Assembly (NCBI GenBank): GCA_902810695.1
Contig: CADDYV010000020.1
Location: forward strand, 1 to 54,550
Direction of reading: 5' to 3'
Length of the DNA: 54,550 nt
Source: Actinomycetota bacterium
GTDB lineage: Bacteria; Actinomycetota; Rubrobacteria; Rubrobacterales; Rubrobacteraceae
The notes below the pieces were generated by a model. The model saw only the letters and a program-made list of their open reading frames with translations. It ran no database searches and was not told the DNA's origin. How positions within the stretch are numbered: the first letter of the stretch is position 1; every line of letters begins with the position of its first letter. The position numbers and the translations under genes are program-made. Shown here piece by piece: positions 45,055 through 54,177 of this stretch.

Positions 45055-46335
45055 ATGCTGGAAGCCCTAGCAAACGCCTGGAAAGTCCCGGAGTTACGCC
45101 GGAAGCTGATGTTTACGGCGGCGATGCTGGCGCTCTACCGGTTGGGAGCGTACATACCCGCACCCGGAGTCAACCGGCAGACCATAGCCGCTGGCGCCAA
45201 TACTACCGGAAACGCCATAACCAACCTTTTCGGGGCTTTTACCGGCGGGGCTTTCAACAATCTCTCGGTGTTTGCTCTGGGAATCATGCCCTACATCACG
45301 GCGGCGATCGTGATGCAGCTGCTCACGGTCGCGGTGCCGAGGCTGCAGGAGCTTGCCAAGGAAGGCGAGACCGGGCAGCAGAAGATCACGCAGTATACCC
45401 GCTACTTCACGCTGGCTCTGGGCCTTGTACAGTCGTGTGCCTTCGTTTTGCTCTACATGCCGCAGGTGTTCGGCGCAACGTTCGCGGTGGACTGGCTGCA
45501 CAAGTTCCTCATCATTATCAGCATGACCGCCGGGGTGATGATGATCATGTGGCTCGGGGAGCTTATAAGCCAGCACGGCTTGGGCAACGGCATGTCACTC
45601 ATAATTACGGCGGCGATTCTCTCGCGTGCGCCGCTGGCGTTCAAGGCTTTGAGCGAGAACGGCAACATCCTGACCTACGTATCTCTGGCGATTATCGCGG
45701 TCATCATCGTTGCGGCCATCGTGTTCGTCAACGAGGGACAGCGTCGCATTCCCATAACCTACGCCAAGCGCCAGGTGGGACGCAGGATGAGCCAGGGGGG
45801 AACGACCTACCTGCCTCTCAAGGTGAACATGGCCGGTGTCGTCCCGATACTCTTCGCCTCCGCGCTTTTGATCGTGCCTATCACGATCACCCAGTTCGCC
45901 GGGGGTGGCAACCCGACCACGGCGCTGGGCCGGCTCGCGCAGTTCTTCCAGCCCGGAGGCGGTCCATACCTCATCCTGGAGGCGCTTCTGGTCATAATGT
46001 TCACCTACTTCTACACGGCTGTGCAGTTCAACCCGATAGAGCACGCCGACAACCTCAAGAAAACCGGCGGCTACGTTCCGGGCATACGTCCGGGACAGCC
46101 GACGGCGCTCTACCTGAACCAGGTTTTGACCAGGATCACGCTCTTCGGGGCGATATTCCTGGCGGTTATAGCGGTTTTGCCGTACCTCGTTACGGGCGCG
46201 CTTAGCCTGCCGAACACGATATATATAGGGGGCACTTCTATCCTGATCGTGGTCGGCGTCTCGCTGGATACGGTGCGCCAGCTCGAGAGCCAGCTCATGA
46301 TGCGCAACTATGAGGGCTTCTTGAGGAAGCGATGA
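45055..46335 (+). CDS. secY: Preprotein translocase subunit SecY
   Basis: Ten-span protein-conducting channel of the Sec pathway. The 426 residues start with an amphipathic segment, LANAWKVPELRRKLMFTAAM, then hydrophobic spans with NLSVFALGIMPYITAAIVMQLL (plug/TM2 signature) and GMSLIITAAIL. The cytosolic loop EGQRRIPITYAKRQVG contacts ribosome or SecA. ATG 45055 lies four bases after rplO; the stop overlaps adk. Confidence 0.98.
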   Translation: MLEALANAWKVPELRRKLMFTAAMLALYRLGAYIPAPGVNRQTIAAGANTTGNAITNLFGAFTGGAFNNLSVFALGIMPYITAAIVMQLLTVAVPRLQELAKEGETGQQKITQYTRYFTLALGLVQSCAFVLLYMPQVFGATFAVDWLHKFLIIISMTAGVMMIMWLGELISQHGLGNGMSLIITAAILSRAPLAFKALSENGNILTYVSLAIIAVIIVAAIVFVNEGQRRIPITYAKRQVGRRMSQGGTTYLPLKVNMAGVVPILFASALLIVPITITQFAGGGNPTTALGRLAQFFQPGGGPYLILEALLVIMFTYFYTAVQFNPIEHADNLKKTGGYVPGIRPGQPTALYLNQVLTRITLFGAIFLAVIAVLPYLVTGALSLPNTIYIGGTSILIVVGVSLDTVRQLESQLMMRNYEGFLRKR

Positions 46336-46967
46336 GGATAATACTGATCGGACCACAAGGTGCCGGTAAAGGCACCCAGGCCAAGCGCCTCGCGGAGAAG
46401 ACCGGCGCACGCATCATCTCGACGGGAGACATGGTGCGTGAGGAGATAAAGTCTGACTCGGAACTCGGGCGGAAGGTAAAAGAGTACAACGACCGGGGCG
46501 AACTGGTGCCGGATGACATCATCGTCGAGATGGCTAAACCCCACCTCGGCGCGCCAGAGGGCTGGGTGCTTGACGGATTCCCTCGCAATGAGGCCCAGGC
46601 GCGGACGCTTGACGAAACCCTTGAGGAGTTGGATGTCGAGGTAGACAGGGTCGTGGCGCTCGAAGCCCCGGACGAGGCACTCGTCAAACGTCTTTCGGGA
46701 CGGCGACAGAGTCAGACTACAGGTAGGATCTACCACATCGAGCACGATCCACCGCCACAGAACAGCGAGGAGGACCCCGGTCCTTTCGTGCAGCGGGACG
46801 ATGATACCGAAGAGGCGATCCGGCGCCGCCTGGAGATCTACCACGAGCAGACCGAGCCGCTGAAGGATTACTACGCCGAGCGGGGTCTTCTGGTCGAGGT
46901 GGATGCAACGCGGAGCATTCCAGAGGTTACCGAAGAGGTTCTGGATGCCGTGGGGGAGCGCGCGTGA
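46332..46967 (+). CDS. adk: Adenylate kinase
   Basis: Converts AMP and ATP to two ADP. The 211 residues start MRIILIGPQGAGKGTQAKRL (P-loop), then TGDMVREEIKS, the signature LDGFPRNEAQA and a LID region with TGRIYHIEHDPPPQ. The LID has no Cys, so it is not the zinc form of many Gram-positives. ATG 46332 overlaps the secY stop as ATGA; the stop overlaps map. The secY-adk-map-infA order is typical. Confidence 0.97.
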   Translation: MRIILIGPQGAGKGTQAKRLAEKTGARIISTGDMVREEIKSDSELGRKVKEYNDRGELVPDDIIVEMAKPHLGAPEGWVLDGFPRNEAQARTLDETLEELDVEVDRVVALEAPDEALVKRLSGRRQSQTTGRIYHIEHDPPPQNSEEDPGPFVQRDDDTEEAIRRRLEIYHEQTEPLKDYYAERGLLVEVDATRSIPEVTEEVLDAVGERA

Positions 46968-47740
46968 TCGTCCGCAAGAGCCGCAGCGAGCTTGAGGCGA
47001 TGCGCGAGGGCGGGCGGATAACAGCCGCCTGCTTGCGGCTGCTCTCCGAGAATGTCCGTCCCGGCATCACGACGAAGGAACTCGACCGCGTGGCCGAGGA
47101 GTTCATCCGGGGGCGGGGCGGGAGGCCGGAGTTCAAGGGTTACGAGGGGTTTCCGGCTTCGATCTGCGCCTCGCCGAACAACATGATCGTACACGGCATC
47201 CCGGGCAACTACCGGCTGAGAGAGGGAGACATAATCTCACTGGATGTAGGTGTTCGCTACGAAGGTTTCGTGACCGACAGTGCGACTACCGTCGCGGTTG
47301 GAGAAGTCCCAGCGGAGACGAAAGCGTTGCTCGATGTTACCCGTAGGTGCCTGGTGGCGGCCACGGAGCAGGTACGGGCCGGGGGGCACCTCGGAGACAT
47401 CGGGCATGCTATACAATCGGTGGCCGAACCGGAGGGTTACGGGGTCGTGAGAGACCTGGTTTCGCACGGGGTCGGGCGCAGGATGCACGAAGACCCCCAG
47501 ATACCCAACTACGGCAAGCGGGGGACGGGGCCACGGCTTTTGCCCGGAATGACCTTCGCCATCGAGCCCATGATAACTCTGGGCACCTACGAGATACGCC
47601 TGGATAAGCGGGATGGCTGGTCCATCTACACCGCAGACGGGTCGCTCGCGGCCCACTACGAGCACACCATTGCCGTTACCGAGGACGGTCCCTGGGTGTT
47701 GACCCGAGAAGAGCCGGAAAGCGCGGAAAAATCGGCGTAA
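46964..47740 (+). CDS. map: Methionine aminopeptidase, type I
   Basis: Removes N-terminal Met from new proteins. The 258 residues show [15 protein letters not shown], the metal-ligand region [18 protein letters not shown] with two Asp, [16 protein letters not shown] with His, EPMI with Glu, and [11 protein letters not shown] with the last Glu-side region. GTG 46964 overlaps the adk stop. No N-terminal zinc finger is present. A 79-base gap follows before infA. Confidence 0.97.
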   Translation: MIVRKSRSELEAMREGGRITAACLRLLSENVRPGITTKELDRVAEEFIRGRGGRPEFKGYEGFPASICASPNNMIVHGIPGNYRLREGDIISLDVGVRYEGFVTDSATTVAVGEVPAETKALLDVTRRCLVAATEQVRAGGHLGDIGHAIQSVAEPEGYGVVRDLVSHGVGRRMHEDPQIPNYGKRGTGPRLLPGMTFAIEPMITLGTYEIRLDKRDGWSIYTADGSLAAHYEHTIAVTEDGPWVLTREEPESAEKSA

Positions 47741-47767
47741 TAGGTGTGATAAGCGGCGTTTGCGTGG

Positions 47768-47773
47768 TAACAT
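47768..47773 (+). promoter_or_regulatory. Possible -10 box ahead of infA
   Basis: TAACAT fits the -10 consensus at four of six bases and lies in the 79-base map-infA gap, the largest inside the spc-alpha part. No clear -35 is seen. It may give internal transcription of infA-rpmJ-alpha genes. Confidence 0.3.
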
Positions 47774-47819
47774 AGCCGTTTGGTTTCTGTCATCTTGTAA
47801 CGGATTAGTGAGGAGGTCC

Positions 47820-48041
47820 TTGGCTAAGGAAGACGTCATAGAGGTAGAGGGCACGGTAACCGAGGCGTTGCCGAATACCCAGTTTCGGGTCGAGCTCGAG
47901 AACGGGCACGAGGTCCTGGCGCATATCTCCGGGAAGATGCGGATGAACTACATCCGGATCCTGCCCGGAGACAGGGTCAAGGTCGAGCTCAGCCCCTACG
48001 ACCTTAACCGGGGACGTATCACCTACAGGTTCAGGACCTAG
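47820..48041 (+). CDS. infA: Translation initiation factor IF-1
   Basis: Small OB-fold factor that occupies the A site during initiation. The 73 residues begin [22 protein letters not shown] and include [20 protein letters not shown], both family hallmarks. TTG 47820 has GGAGG at close spacing; an earlier in-frame ATG at 47760 would add 20 unrelated residues and is rejected. Confidence 0.96.
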   Translation: MAKEDVIEVEGTVTEALPNTQFRVELENGHEVLAHISGKMRMNYIRILPGDRVKVELSPYDLNRGRITYRFRT

Positions 48042-48059
48042 AGGAAGAAGGAGAGAATT

Positions 48060-48173
48060 TTGAAAGTAAGAGCCAGCGTGAAGCCCATTTGCGAGCGATG
48101 CAAGGTCGTAAAGAGGCGCGGGGTGGTACGTGTGATCTGCTCTAACCCGCGCCACAAGCAGAGGCAGGGTTAG
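48060..48173 (+). CDS. rpmJ: 50S ribosomal protein L36 (zinc type)
   Basis: A 37-residue protein starting [17 protein letters not shown]. Cys11, Cys14 and Cys27 with His32 form the zinc site of C+ bL36. TTG 48060 follows AAGGAGAGAA. It lies between infA and rpsM as in most bacteria; the last residues are KQRQG. Confidence 0.96.
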   Translation: MKVRASVKPICERCKVVKRRGVVRVICSNPRHKQRQG

Positions 48174-48176
48174 CCT

Positions 48177-48545
48177 ATGGCGCGGATAGCAGGAGTAGAC
48201 CTTCCCAGGGAGAAGAGGATCGAGGTCGGGCTCACCTACATCTACGGTATCGGGCGCTCGACGGCGCGCAAGATCCTGGAAGAGACCAACATAGACCCGA
48301 ACACGAAGGTCCGGGATCTGGCCGAGGGCGAGGTCGGCACGCTCCGCAGCTACATAGACCAGAACGTGCGGGTCGAGGGCGACCTCCGGCGTGAGGTGAA
48401 CCAGAACATCCGCCGTCTGATAGAAATCGGCTGCTACCGGGGTATCCGGCACCGGAGGGGGCTGCCGGTTCGCGGGCAGCGCACCAAGACCAATGCCCGC
48501 GCGCGCAAGGGTCCGAGGCCGTCCATAGGGGGGAGGAAGAGATAG
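48177..48545 (+). CDS. rpsM: 30S ribosomal protein S13
   Basis: uS13 lies on the 30S head and contacts P-site tRNA and 50S. The 122 residues start [26 protein letters not shown] and contain the signature [20 protein letters not shown] with a basic tail. ATG 48177 lies three bases after rpmJ. Confidence 0.97.
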   Translation: MARIAGVDLPREKRIEVGLTYIYGIGRSTARKILEETNIDPNTKVRDLAEGEVGTLRSYIDQNVRVEGDLRREVNQNIRRLIEIGCYRGIRHRRGLPVRGQRTKTNARARKGPRPSIGGRKR

Positions 48546-48965
48546 ATGGGCAGGCAACGTCAGCAGCAGCGTGCGCAGCGCGCACGGGGAGGACGCTCGC
48601 GACGCAGGGTACGCCGGAATATCTCGACCGGCATCGTCCACATAAAGAGTTCATTCAACAACACCATCGTCTCCGTCACCGACCAGGAAGGCAACGTTAT
48701 CGCGTGGGAATCGGCGGGCGCTCTGGGGTTCAAGGGCAGCCGCAAGAGCACCCCTTACGCCGCCCAGATGACTGCCGAGAGCGTGGCGAACAAGGCGATG
48801 GAGCAGGGCGTCAGACGGGTGGACATCCAGGTCAGGGGGCACGGCTCTGGCCGGGACATGGCCGCGAGAACCTTCCAGGCGCTCGGTATAGAGGTACTCT
48901 CGATCAAGGACGTTACGGGCCAGCCGCACAACGGCTGCCGGCCGCCCAAGAGGCGCAGAGGTTAG
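48546..48965 (+). CDS. rpsK: 30S ribosomal protein S11
   Basis: uS11 is on the platform near the Shine-Dalgarno helix. The 139 residues have a long Arg/Gln-rich N-terminus ([20 protein letters not shown]), then [19 protein letters not shown] and the signature with [20 protein letters not shown]-like text ([20 protein letters not shown]). ATG 48546 abuts rpsM. Confidence 0.97.
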   Translation: MGRQRQQQRAQRARGGRSRRRVRRNISTGIVHIKSSFNNTIVSVTDQEGNVIAWESAGALGFKGSRKSTPYAAQMTAESVANKAMEQGVRRVDIQVRGHGSGRDMAARTFQALGIEVLSIKDVTGQPHNGCRPPKRRRG

Positions 48966-48994
48966 CGAGAAGAGCAGGAGGTAAGAGAAGAGCA

Positions 48995-49597
48995 GTGGCG
49001 CGTTACACGGGACCGAGGGGCCGGCGCGACAGGCGGGCCGGGGTGATGATATCCTCCATGCGGAAAAACCCGATAGAGAAGAAGCCCTATCCGCCTGGGG
49101 AGCATGGCCGGGGACGCCAGAGGCAGACCGAGTACGGCATCCGGCTTCTGGAGAAGCAAAAGGCCCGCTGGTACTACGGGGTTTCGGAGAAGCAGTTCAG
49201 AAGGGCGTATGAGAAAGCCACCCGCACCCAGGGTGTTACCGGCGAGACCCTGCTACAGATGATGGAGCTCCGGGCAGATAACGTGGTCTACCGGATGGGA
49301 TTTGCCACCAGCAGGCCGCAGGCGCGCCAGCTCGTGGTGCACGGGCACTTCCTCCTCAACGGACGCAAGCACAATATCCCCTCGGCGATACTCAAACCGG
49401 GGGATGTGCTCACGGTGAGGGAGAAAAGTCAAAGGTTGGAGCCCATACAGAACGCTGTGGAGCAGGTCGTGGCGGTTCCGCCGTGGCTCGAGGCTGACCA
49501 CGAGAACTTCACCGGGCGTATCCTGCACGCCCCGAGCAGGGACGAGATAGACGCGCCGGTCGAAGAGCAGCTCATCATCGAGTTCTACAGCCGGTAA
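48995..49597 (+). CDS. rpsD: 30S ribosomal protein S4
   Basis: uS4 initiates assembly of the 30S body and helps accuracy. The 200 residues include EKQKARWYYGVSEKQFRRAYE, and an S4 RNA-binding domain with NVVYRMGFATSRPQARQLVVHGH. The N-terminus lacks the four zinc cysteines seen in some S4 proteins. GTG 48995 gives the normal length and has AGGAGGT twelve bases upstream; earlier in-frame starts lie inside rpsK. Confidence 0.96.
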   Translation: MARYTGPRGRRDRRAGVMISSMRKNPIEKKPYPPGEHGRGRQRQTEYGIRLLEKQKARWYYGVSEKQFRRAYEKATRTQGVTGETLLQMMELRADNVVYRMGFATSRPQARQLVVHGHFLLNGRKHNIPSAILKPGDVLTVREKSQRLEPIQNAVEQVVAVPPWLEADHENFTGRILHAPSRDEIDAPVEEQLIIEFYSR

Positions 49598-49630
49598 ACA
49601 GACGAATATTTTTCGGCAGGTGATGATAAT

Positions 49631-50569
49631 TTGACGATGTTGGACGTTGCTCCACCCCGTTTCAGGGTGGAAGAAGAGGAAGAGCGGCGGGCGATATTCG
49701 TCGCCGAGCCGCTGCCGCGCGGCCTGGGGCATACTTTAGGCAACTCGCTGCGGCGGGTGATGCTCAGCGGGCTCCCGGGGGCGGCTGTTACCAAGGTTCG
49801 TATAGAAGGTGTCTCGCACGAGTTCTCGACGATACCCGGCGTCAGGGAAGACGTCGTGGATATCATCCTCAACGTCAAGGAACTGAGGTTCAAGCTGGAG
49901 CGGGACGAGCCGATGGAGCTTGAGATCTCCAAGGACGGTCCGGGCGAGGTTACTGCGGCAGACATCGAGTTGAAGGCCGATATAGAGGTCGTAGAGCCGG
50001 AAGCGTACATCGCGAGTGTCTCCGAGGGAGGGCGCCTGGACATGCGCCTGACGGTCGAGCGGGGAATCGGCTACGTGCGGGCCGAGCAGAACAAGAGCGA
50101 TGCTGATCCCATCGGCGTAATTGCGGTTGACTCGCTCTTCTCGCCCGTCCAGCGGGTGAACTACTCGGTTTCGGAGACGAGGGCCGGAGCCAGAACCGAC
50201 CTCGACTCCTTGAGGATAGAGGTGTTCACCGACGGGCGCATCGCTCCCCGCGAGGCGCTCCAGGCGGCGGCGAAGCAGCTTATAGATATGTTCGGGCTGT
50301 TCACCGATGGCTACGAAGGGGCTCCTGTCGGCGAGAGCCGCTGGGGAGGTGGAAGGCCGGTGATCAGTGACGAACGCCCGGTCGAGGAGCTGGAGCTGAC
50401 CGTCCGCTCCTACAACTGCCTCAAGCGCGAGGGAGTGGACACCATCGGGCAGCTCGCGACGATGACCGAGGAGGAGCTGATGAACATCCGCAACCTCGGG
50501 ATGAAGAGCGTCGAGGAGATAAGGTCCAAGCTCGCCGAGTACGGATACCAGATGGAGAGCGAATCATGA
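49631..50569 (+). CDS. rpoA: DNA-directed RNA polymerase subunit alpha
   Basis: Dimeric scaffold of RNA polymerase; its C-terminal domain binds UP elements and activators. The 312 residues contain PLPRGLGHTLGNSLRRVMLSGLPGAAV (dimer interface) and the alpha-CTD (about 245-310) with RSYNCLKREGVDTIGQL and NLGMKSVEEIRSKL. TTG 49631 follows AGGTGAT; ATG 49637 is an alternative. The stop overlaps rplQ as ATGA. Confidence 0.97.
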   Translation: MTMLDVAPPRFRVEEEEERRAIFVAEPLPRGLGHTLGNSLRRVMLSGLPGAAVTKVRIEGVSHEFSTIPGVREDVVDIILNVKELRFKLERDEPMELEISKDGPGEVTAADIELKADIEVVEPEAYIASVSEGGRLDMRLTVERGIGYVRAEQNKSDADPIGVIAVDSLFSPVQRVNYSVSETRAGARTDLDSLRIEVFTDGRIAPREALQAAAKQLIDMFGLFTDGYEGAPVGESRWGGGRPVISDERPVEELELTVRSYNCLKREGVDTIGQLATMTEEELMNIRNLGMKSVEEIRSKLAEYGYQMESES

Positions 50570-50934
50570 GGCACGCCAAGAAGGGTCGCAAGCTCAGCCG
50601 CGAGGCCGCCCACCGCAGGGCGATGATGGGCACGATGGCCGGCCAGCTTATCAGCCACGGCCGGATAAAGACCACCGAGCCCAAAGCCAAGGAGCTAAGG
50701 AGGGTGGTTGACCGTTTGATCACCACCGCCAAGAAGGATGATCTGGCCGCGAGAAGACAGGCGGTCAGGGTTCTCAAGGATAAGACGGTGGTCCGCAGGC
50801 TGTTCGAGGACGTGGCCCCGGAGTTCGACGACCGCAACTCGGGCTACACGCGCATCCTCAAGCTCGGACCGCGTCCGGGAGACGGTGCCGAGCAGGTCTA
50901 CCTGGAGCTGGTCAACTACTCCCCGGAGGAGTAA
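50566..50934 (+). CDS. rplQ: 50S ribosomal protein L17
   Basis: bL17 lies near the tunnel exit. The 122 residues start MRHAKKGRKLSREAAHRRAMM and include the signature HGRIKTTEPKAKELRRVVDRLIT and YTRILKLGPRPGDGAEQVYLEL. ATG 50566 overlaps rpoA. It is the last gene of the alpha operon, followed by a strong terminator. Confidence 0.97.
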   Translation: MRHAKKGRKLSREAAHRRAMMGTMAGQLISHGRIKTTEPKAKELRRVVDRLITTAKKDDLAARRQAVRVLKDKTVVRRLFEDVAPEFDDRNSGYTRILKLGPRPGDGAEQVYLELVNYSPEE

Positions 50935-50971
50935 CAGCGGCAGGACCACGCGCCAACAGGAACTCTAGCCA

Positions 50972-51010
50972 GGGGGCTCACTTAAACGAGCCCCCTTTCG
51001 TTATTTTTTG
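50972..51010 (+). terminator. Rho-independent terminator of the ribosomal superoperon
   Basis: GGGGGCTC (50972-50979) pairs perfectly with GAGCCCCC (50988-50995) around an 8-base loop, followed by a T-rich run ending TTATTTTTTG. The T-rich tail runs directly into the N-terminal codons of ecfA1. Confidence 0.92.
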
Positions 51011-51812
51011 CGAGGATGTCAGCTACTCATATACCAGTGCCGGGTCCCCCGCGCTCTCACGGGTTGGTTTCAGGGTTCGTTCGGGGGAGCGTATCGGCAT
51101 AGTGGGACCCAACGGCGGCGGGAAGTCCACGCTGGTACGCCTGCTCAACGGATTGCTGAAGCCGGACTCCGGTGCGGTGCGGGTGCTCGGCTTGGATCCC
51201 GCCGAAAAACCTTTCGAGGTGCGCCGTCGCCTCGGGGTGCTTTTCCAGGACCCGGACAACAACCTGGTCGCGCCGTTCGTCGAGGATGATGTGGCGTTCG
51301 GGCTGGAGAACCTGGGTGTGCGGCGCGAGGAGATGCGGGAGAGGGTAAAAAAGGCGATCCGGGATGTAGGTCTCGAAGGCTTCGAGCGGCGCGAGCCCCA
51401 TACCCTCTCCGGCGGCGAGAAGCAGCGCGTCGCGCTGGCCGGAATCCTCGCGGTCGAACCCGACGTGCTAGTCCTAGATGAGCCGACTGCGATGCTGGAC
51501 GCCGAAGGACGCCGGGAGGTGCTGGACCGGATACGAAAGCTGAGGCGCACCAAGACCATCCTGCACGTTACGCACCACCTGGAAGAAGTGCTCGATGCGG
51601 ACCGTATTCTGGTGCTCAACGGGGGCAGACTCGTCGCCGATGTCAGCCCCGAACGGCTCGTCCTTGACGCGGGCCTTCTGCGCGAAAACCGTCTGGCCCT
51701 GCCGCCGGTGCTGCGGATATCGCACGAGCTTGGACTCGGGTTTTGCAGGACGCCCGAAGACCTCGCGCGGGCCATTCTGCAAAAGGCCGCAAAGAGGGCG
51801 GAGTTGAGGTGA
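51003..51812 (+). CDS. ecfA1: ECF transporter ATPase EcfA1 (no standard start codon in frame)
   Basis: ATPase of an energy-coupling-factor vitamin/metal transporter. The frame reads IFCEDVSYSYTSAGSPAL, which matches the EcfA N-terminus with the adenine-stacking Tyr, then Walker A GPNGGGKST, the Q-loop in LFQDPDNNL, LSGGEKQR and Walker B VLVLDEPT. No ATG, GTG or TTG occurs in this frame before GTG 51102, which would start at Walker A and remove an essential strand. I place the start at ATT 51003 (269 residues, normal length), so it may use a rare start or carry a start-codon mutation. It overlaps the rplQ terminator tail. Confidence 0.8.
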   Translation: MFCEDVSYSYTSAGSPALSRVGFRVRSGERIGIVGPNGGGKSTLVRLLNGLLKPDSGAVRVLGLDPAEKPFEVRRRLGVLFQDPDNNLVAPFVEDDVAFGLENLGVRREEMRERVKKAIRDVGLEGFERREPHTLSGGEKQRVALAGILAVEPDVLVLDEPTAMLDAEGRREVLDRIRKLRRTKTILHVTHHLEEVLDADRILVLNGGRLVADVSPERLVLDAGLLRENRLALPPVLRISHELGLGFCRTPEDLARAILQKAAKRAELR

Positions 51813-52624
51813 AGCTGGAGCTTGTGGACGTGTGGCACGTTTACTCGCCGGGAACCGAGTTCGAAGTCGCGGCGCTCCGGGGGGTGTCGCTCTCCGTGGA
51901 GAGCGGTGAGATCCTGGGCGTGGTAGGCGGCACGGGGTCGGGGAAGAGTACGCTCGCCCAGCACATGAACCTGCTGCTCACGCCTACCAGGGGCCGGGTG
52001 CTGGTGGATGGCGTGGACGCTGCGGCGATGAGAAAGAGGGATCTCAGGCGACGGGTGGGGCTGGTCTTCCAGTTTCCCGAGCAGGCGCTCTTCGCGCCAA
52101 CCGTGGAGGAGGACGTAGCCTTCGCTCCCAGGCAGTTGGGGCTGGGCGAGGATGAGATCCGGCGCCGGGTCCAAAATTCTCTAGAGGCGGTTGGGGCCTC
52201 GCACCTGACCGGAAGGTTTCCGCACGCGCTCTCCGGCGGTGAGAGGCGGCGGGTTGCCATCGCGGGCATACTGGCGATGGAGCCCGAAGTGCTGGTGCTC
52301 GACGAGCCAACCGCCGGGCTCGATCCCGCTGCGAGGGAGGATCTGCTGGGACTGGTAAGCAGATTCCGGGATGAGAGCAGGTCGGTGGTCCTGATCTCGC
52401 ACGACCTCGATGAGGTGGCGGAGGTCGCCGACCGGGTGTGTGTTCTGGAGAAGGGAGAGGTACGGGCCGTAGGTACGCCAGCGGAGGTCTTCTACGAAAA
52501 TCTGGATGTAGCTCCGGCGACGGTCCGGGTCGTCTCCGAGCTTCACGGCGTGTATCCAGATCTGGGCAGGCCCGTGCGTTTTGGGGAGACGCTGCAGGCT
52601 TTGAGGGGTTTGCTGGAGGCGTAA
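51809..52624 (+). CDS. ecfA2: ECF transporter ATPase EcfA2
   Basis: Second ATPase of the ECF module, pairing with EcfA1. The 271 residues start MKLELVDVWHVYSPGTEFE, with the adenine-stacking Tyr, then Walker A GGTGSGKST, Q-loop VFQFPEQALF (the FPE text is typical of EcfA2), LSGGERRR, Walker B VLVLDEPTAGLDP and the switch His in LISHDLDE. GTG 51809 overlaps the ecfA1 stop as GTGA, so the two should be coupled. Earlier in-frame starts lie inside ecfA1. Confidence 0.95.
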   Translation: MKLELVDVWHVYSPGTEFEVAALRGVSLSVESGEILGVVGGTGSGKSTLAQHMNLLLTPTRGRVLVDGVDAAAMRKRDLRRRVGLVFQFPEQALFAPTVEEDVAFAPRQLGLGEDEIRRRVQNSLEAVGASHLTGRFPHALSGGERRRVAIAGILAMEPEVLVLDEPTAGLDPAAREDLLGLVSRFRDESRSVVLISHDLDEVAEVADRVCVLEKGEVRAVGTPAEVFYENLDVAPATVRVVSELHGVYPDLGRPVRFGETLQALRGLLEA

Positions 52625-52627
52625 AAG

Positions 52628-53422
52628 ATGGTGGGTGCGGGGAGAACGTTCGGGAGATTCTATCCTGCGGTGTCGCTGCTGCACGAGCTGGACCCGCGGG
52701 CCAAGATCCTGGCCACGGCTATTTTCATACTGGGGATCTTCCTGGTCGGCTCCATCCCGGGATTACTGGAGGTGGCTGCCGCGCTTGCGGTGCTCGTGGT
52801 GGCGAGCAGAGTCCCGCCGGGTGTGTTCCTGCGGACTTTGCGCCCGGTAGCTATTATCGTGATCCTGACGGCTCTGTTCCAGATCCTCTTCTCTCGCGAA
52901 GGAGTGACGCTGTTTGAATGGGGTATCCTGCAGGTACACGAGGGCGGTCTCTCGATGGGGTTCTTCCTGGCGCTGCGAATACTCCTTCTGGTCCTAGCGG
53001 CGGGGCTTCTGACGGCCACGACCAGCCCGGTCGCGCTGGCCGATGGGGTCGAAGACTTGCTCTCGCCTCTCAAGCGGTTCCGTTTTCCGGCGCACGAGGT
53101 GGCGATGATGACGACGATAGCGTTGCGCTTCATCCCGACGCTGCAGGAAGAGGCCCAGAAGATAATGAACGCCCAGGCTGCGAGGGGTGCTAGCTTCGCC
53201 GAGGGCGGGCTCATCAGGCGCGCGCAGGCGTTCCGGCCGGTCCTCGTTCCGCTCACCGTCGGCGCGTTTCGCCGGGCTGATGAGCTGGCCGAGGCGATGG
53301 AGAGCCGGGGATACAGGGGTGGAGAAGGCCGCACCCGCTACCGCGAGCTTCGGTTTCAGGTCCGGGACGCGCTGGCTCTCGCGGTCGCGGCGCTCGTGAT
53401 CGCGCTCGGGGCGCTGCTGTGA
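52628..53422 (+). CDS. ecfT: ECF transporter transmembrane subunit EcfT
   Basis: Membrane scaffold linking the ATPases to exchangeable substrate-binding S components. The 264 residues have LHELDPRAKILATAIFI at the start, several hydrophobic spans (about 30-62, 68-85, 105-130 and one at the C-terminal end) and the coupling-helix motifs AAR-type NAQAARGAS and EAMESRGYRGG (Ala-Arg-Gly and Ser-Arg-Gly). No S component lies nearby, which marks a shared (group II) module. ATG 52628; the stop overlaps truA. Confidence 0.94.
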   Translation: MVGAGRTFGRFYPAVSLLHELDPRAKILATAIFILGIFLVGSIPGLLEVAAALAVLVVASRVPPGVFLRTLRPVAIIVILTALFQILFSREGVTLFEWGILQVHEGGLSMGFFLALRILLLVLAAGLLTATTSPVALADGVEDLLSPLKRFRFPAHEVAMMTTIALRFIPTLQEEAQKIMNAQAARGASFAEGGLIRRAQAFRPVLVPLTVGAFRRADELAEAMESRGYRGGEGRTRYRELRFQVRDALALAVAALVIALGALL

Positions 53423-54177
53423 GGTTCGCCGGGCTCGTCGAGTACGACGGCACGGACTTCTCGGGCTGGGCCGCGCAGCCGGGCCGGAGGACGGTCGAGG
53501 ATACGCTCGCGGACGCTCTGGCGACTGTGCTGCGCCAGCCGGTCAAGCTCACCGCCGCGGGCCGCACCGACGCCGGGGTGCACGCGAGCGGGCAAGTGGT
53601 GTCTTTCGATGCCGATACAGATCTCACACCGGACCTGATCTCCTACAAGACCACCGCCGTTCTCCCGGAGGACGTCGCGCTGCGCCGCTGCGTTCGGGTG
53701 AGCGATAGTTTCGACGCCCGCCGGTGCGCCAGGAGCCGCAGCTACGAGTACCGTATAACCAGCGCCCGCGTTCGCTCCCCGCTCATGCGGCGGTACACAA
53801 CCCACGTTGCCAGGGAGCTGGACGTGGATATCCTGCAACGAACGGCGAAGCTGATCCGGGGTACCCACGACTTCAGGGCTTTTACACCGGCGAAGACCTA
53901 CCATGTCCGATTCGAGCGGGTGGTCAAAGAATCTCTCTGGGAGAGGCGGGGCGAGTTGCTTATCTACAGCATCACCGCTGACGCCTTTCTCTACGGAATG
54001 GTCCGCGCCCTGGTAGGCACCATGCTAGAGGTTGCAGGCGGCAGGCGTACGGTTGAGAATTTCGGGCGGCTGCTCTCCGGCGCGGAACGTGGCGAGGCCG
54101 GTCCGACAGCGCCGGGCCAGGGACTCACGCTGGTTGGCGTGGAGTACGAAGGATTGGACCTGAAAGGAGGCGGGTGA
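53419..54177 (+). CDS. truA: tRNA pseudouridine(38-40) synthase
   Basis: Converts uridines 38-40 in tRNA anticodon arms to pseudouridine. The 252 residues start MRFAGLVEYDGTDFSGWAAQP, with catalytic Asp51 in GRTDAGVHASGQ, then RGTHDFRAFTP and FLYGMVRALVGTMLEVAGG, all family features. GTG 53419 overlaps the ecfT stop as GTGA. The ecfA-ecfA-ecfT-truA order after rplQ matches Bacillus, but rplM-rpsI do not follow here. Confidence 0.96.
   Translation: MRFAGLVEYDGTDFSGWAAQPGRRTVEDTLADALATVLRQPVKLTAAGRTDAGVHASGQVVSFDADTDLTPDLISYKTTAVLPEDVALRRCVRVSDSFDARRCARSRSYEYRITSARVRSPLMRRYTTHVARELDVDILQRTAKLIRGTHDFRAFTPAKTYHVRFERVVKESLWERRGELLIYSITADAFLYGMVRALVGTMLEVAGGRRTVENFGRLLSGAERGEAGPTAPGQGLTLVGVEYEGLDLKGGG

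Noticed and set aside
51008-51289. 93-codon frame starting TTG 51008, which would give ecfA1 a start if a frameshift occurred
   Set aside because: Its product has no EcfA text; the EcfA homology is continuous in the frame starting at 51003, so no frameshift within the gene is needed.
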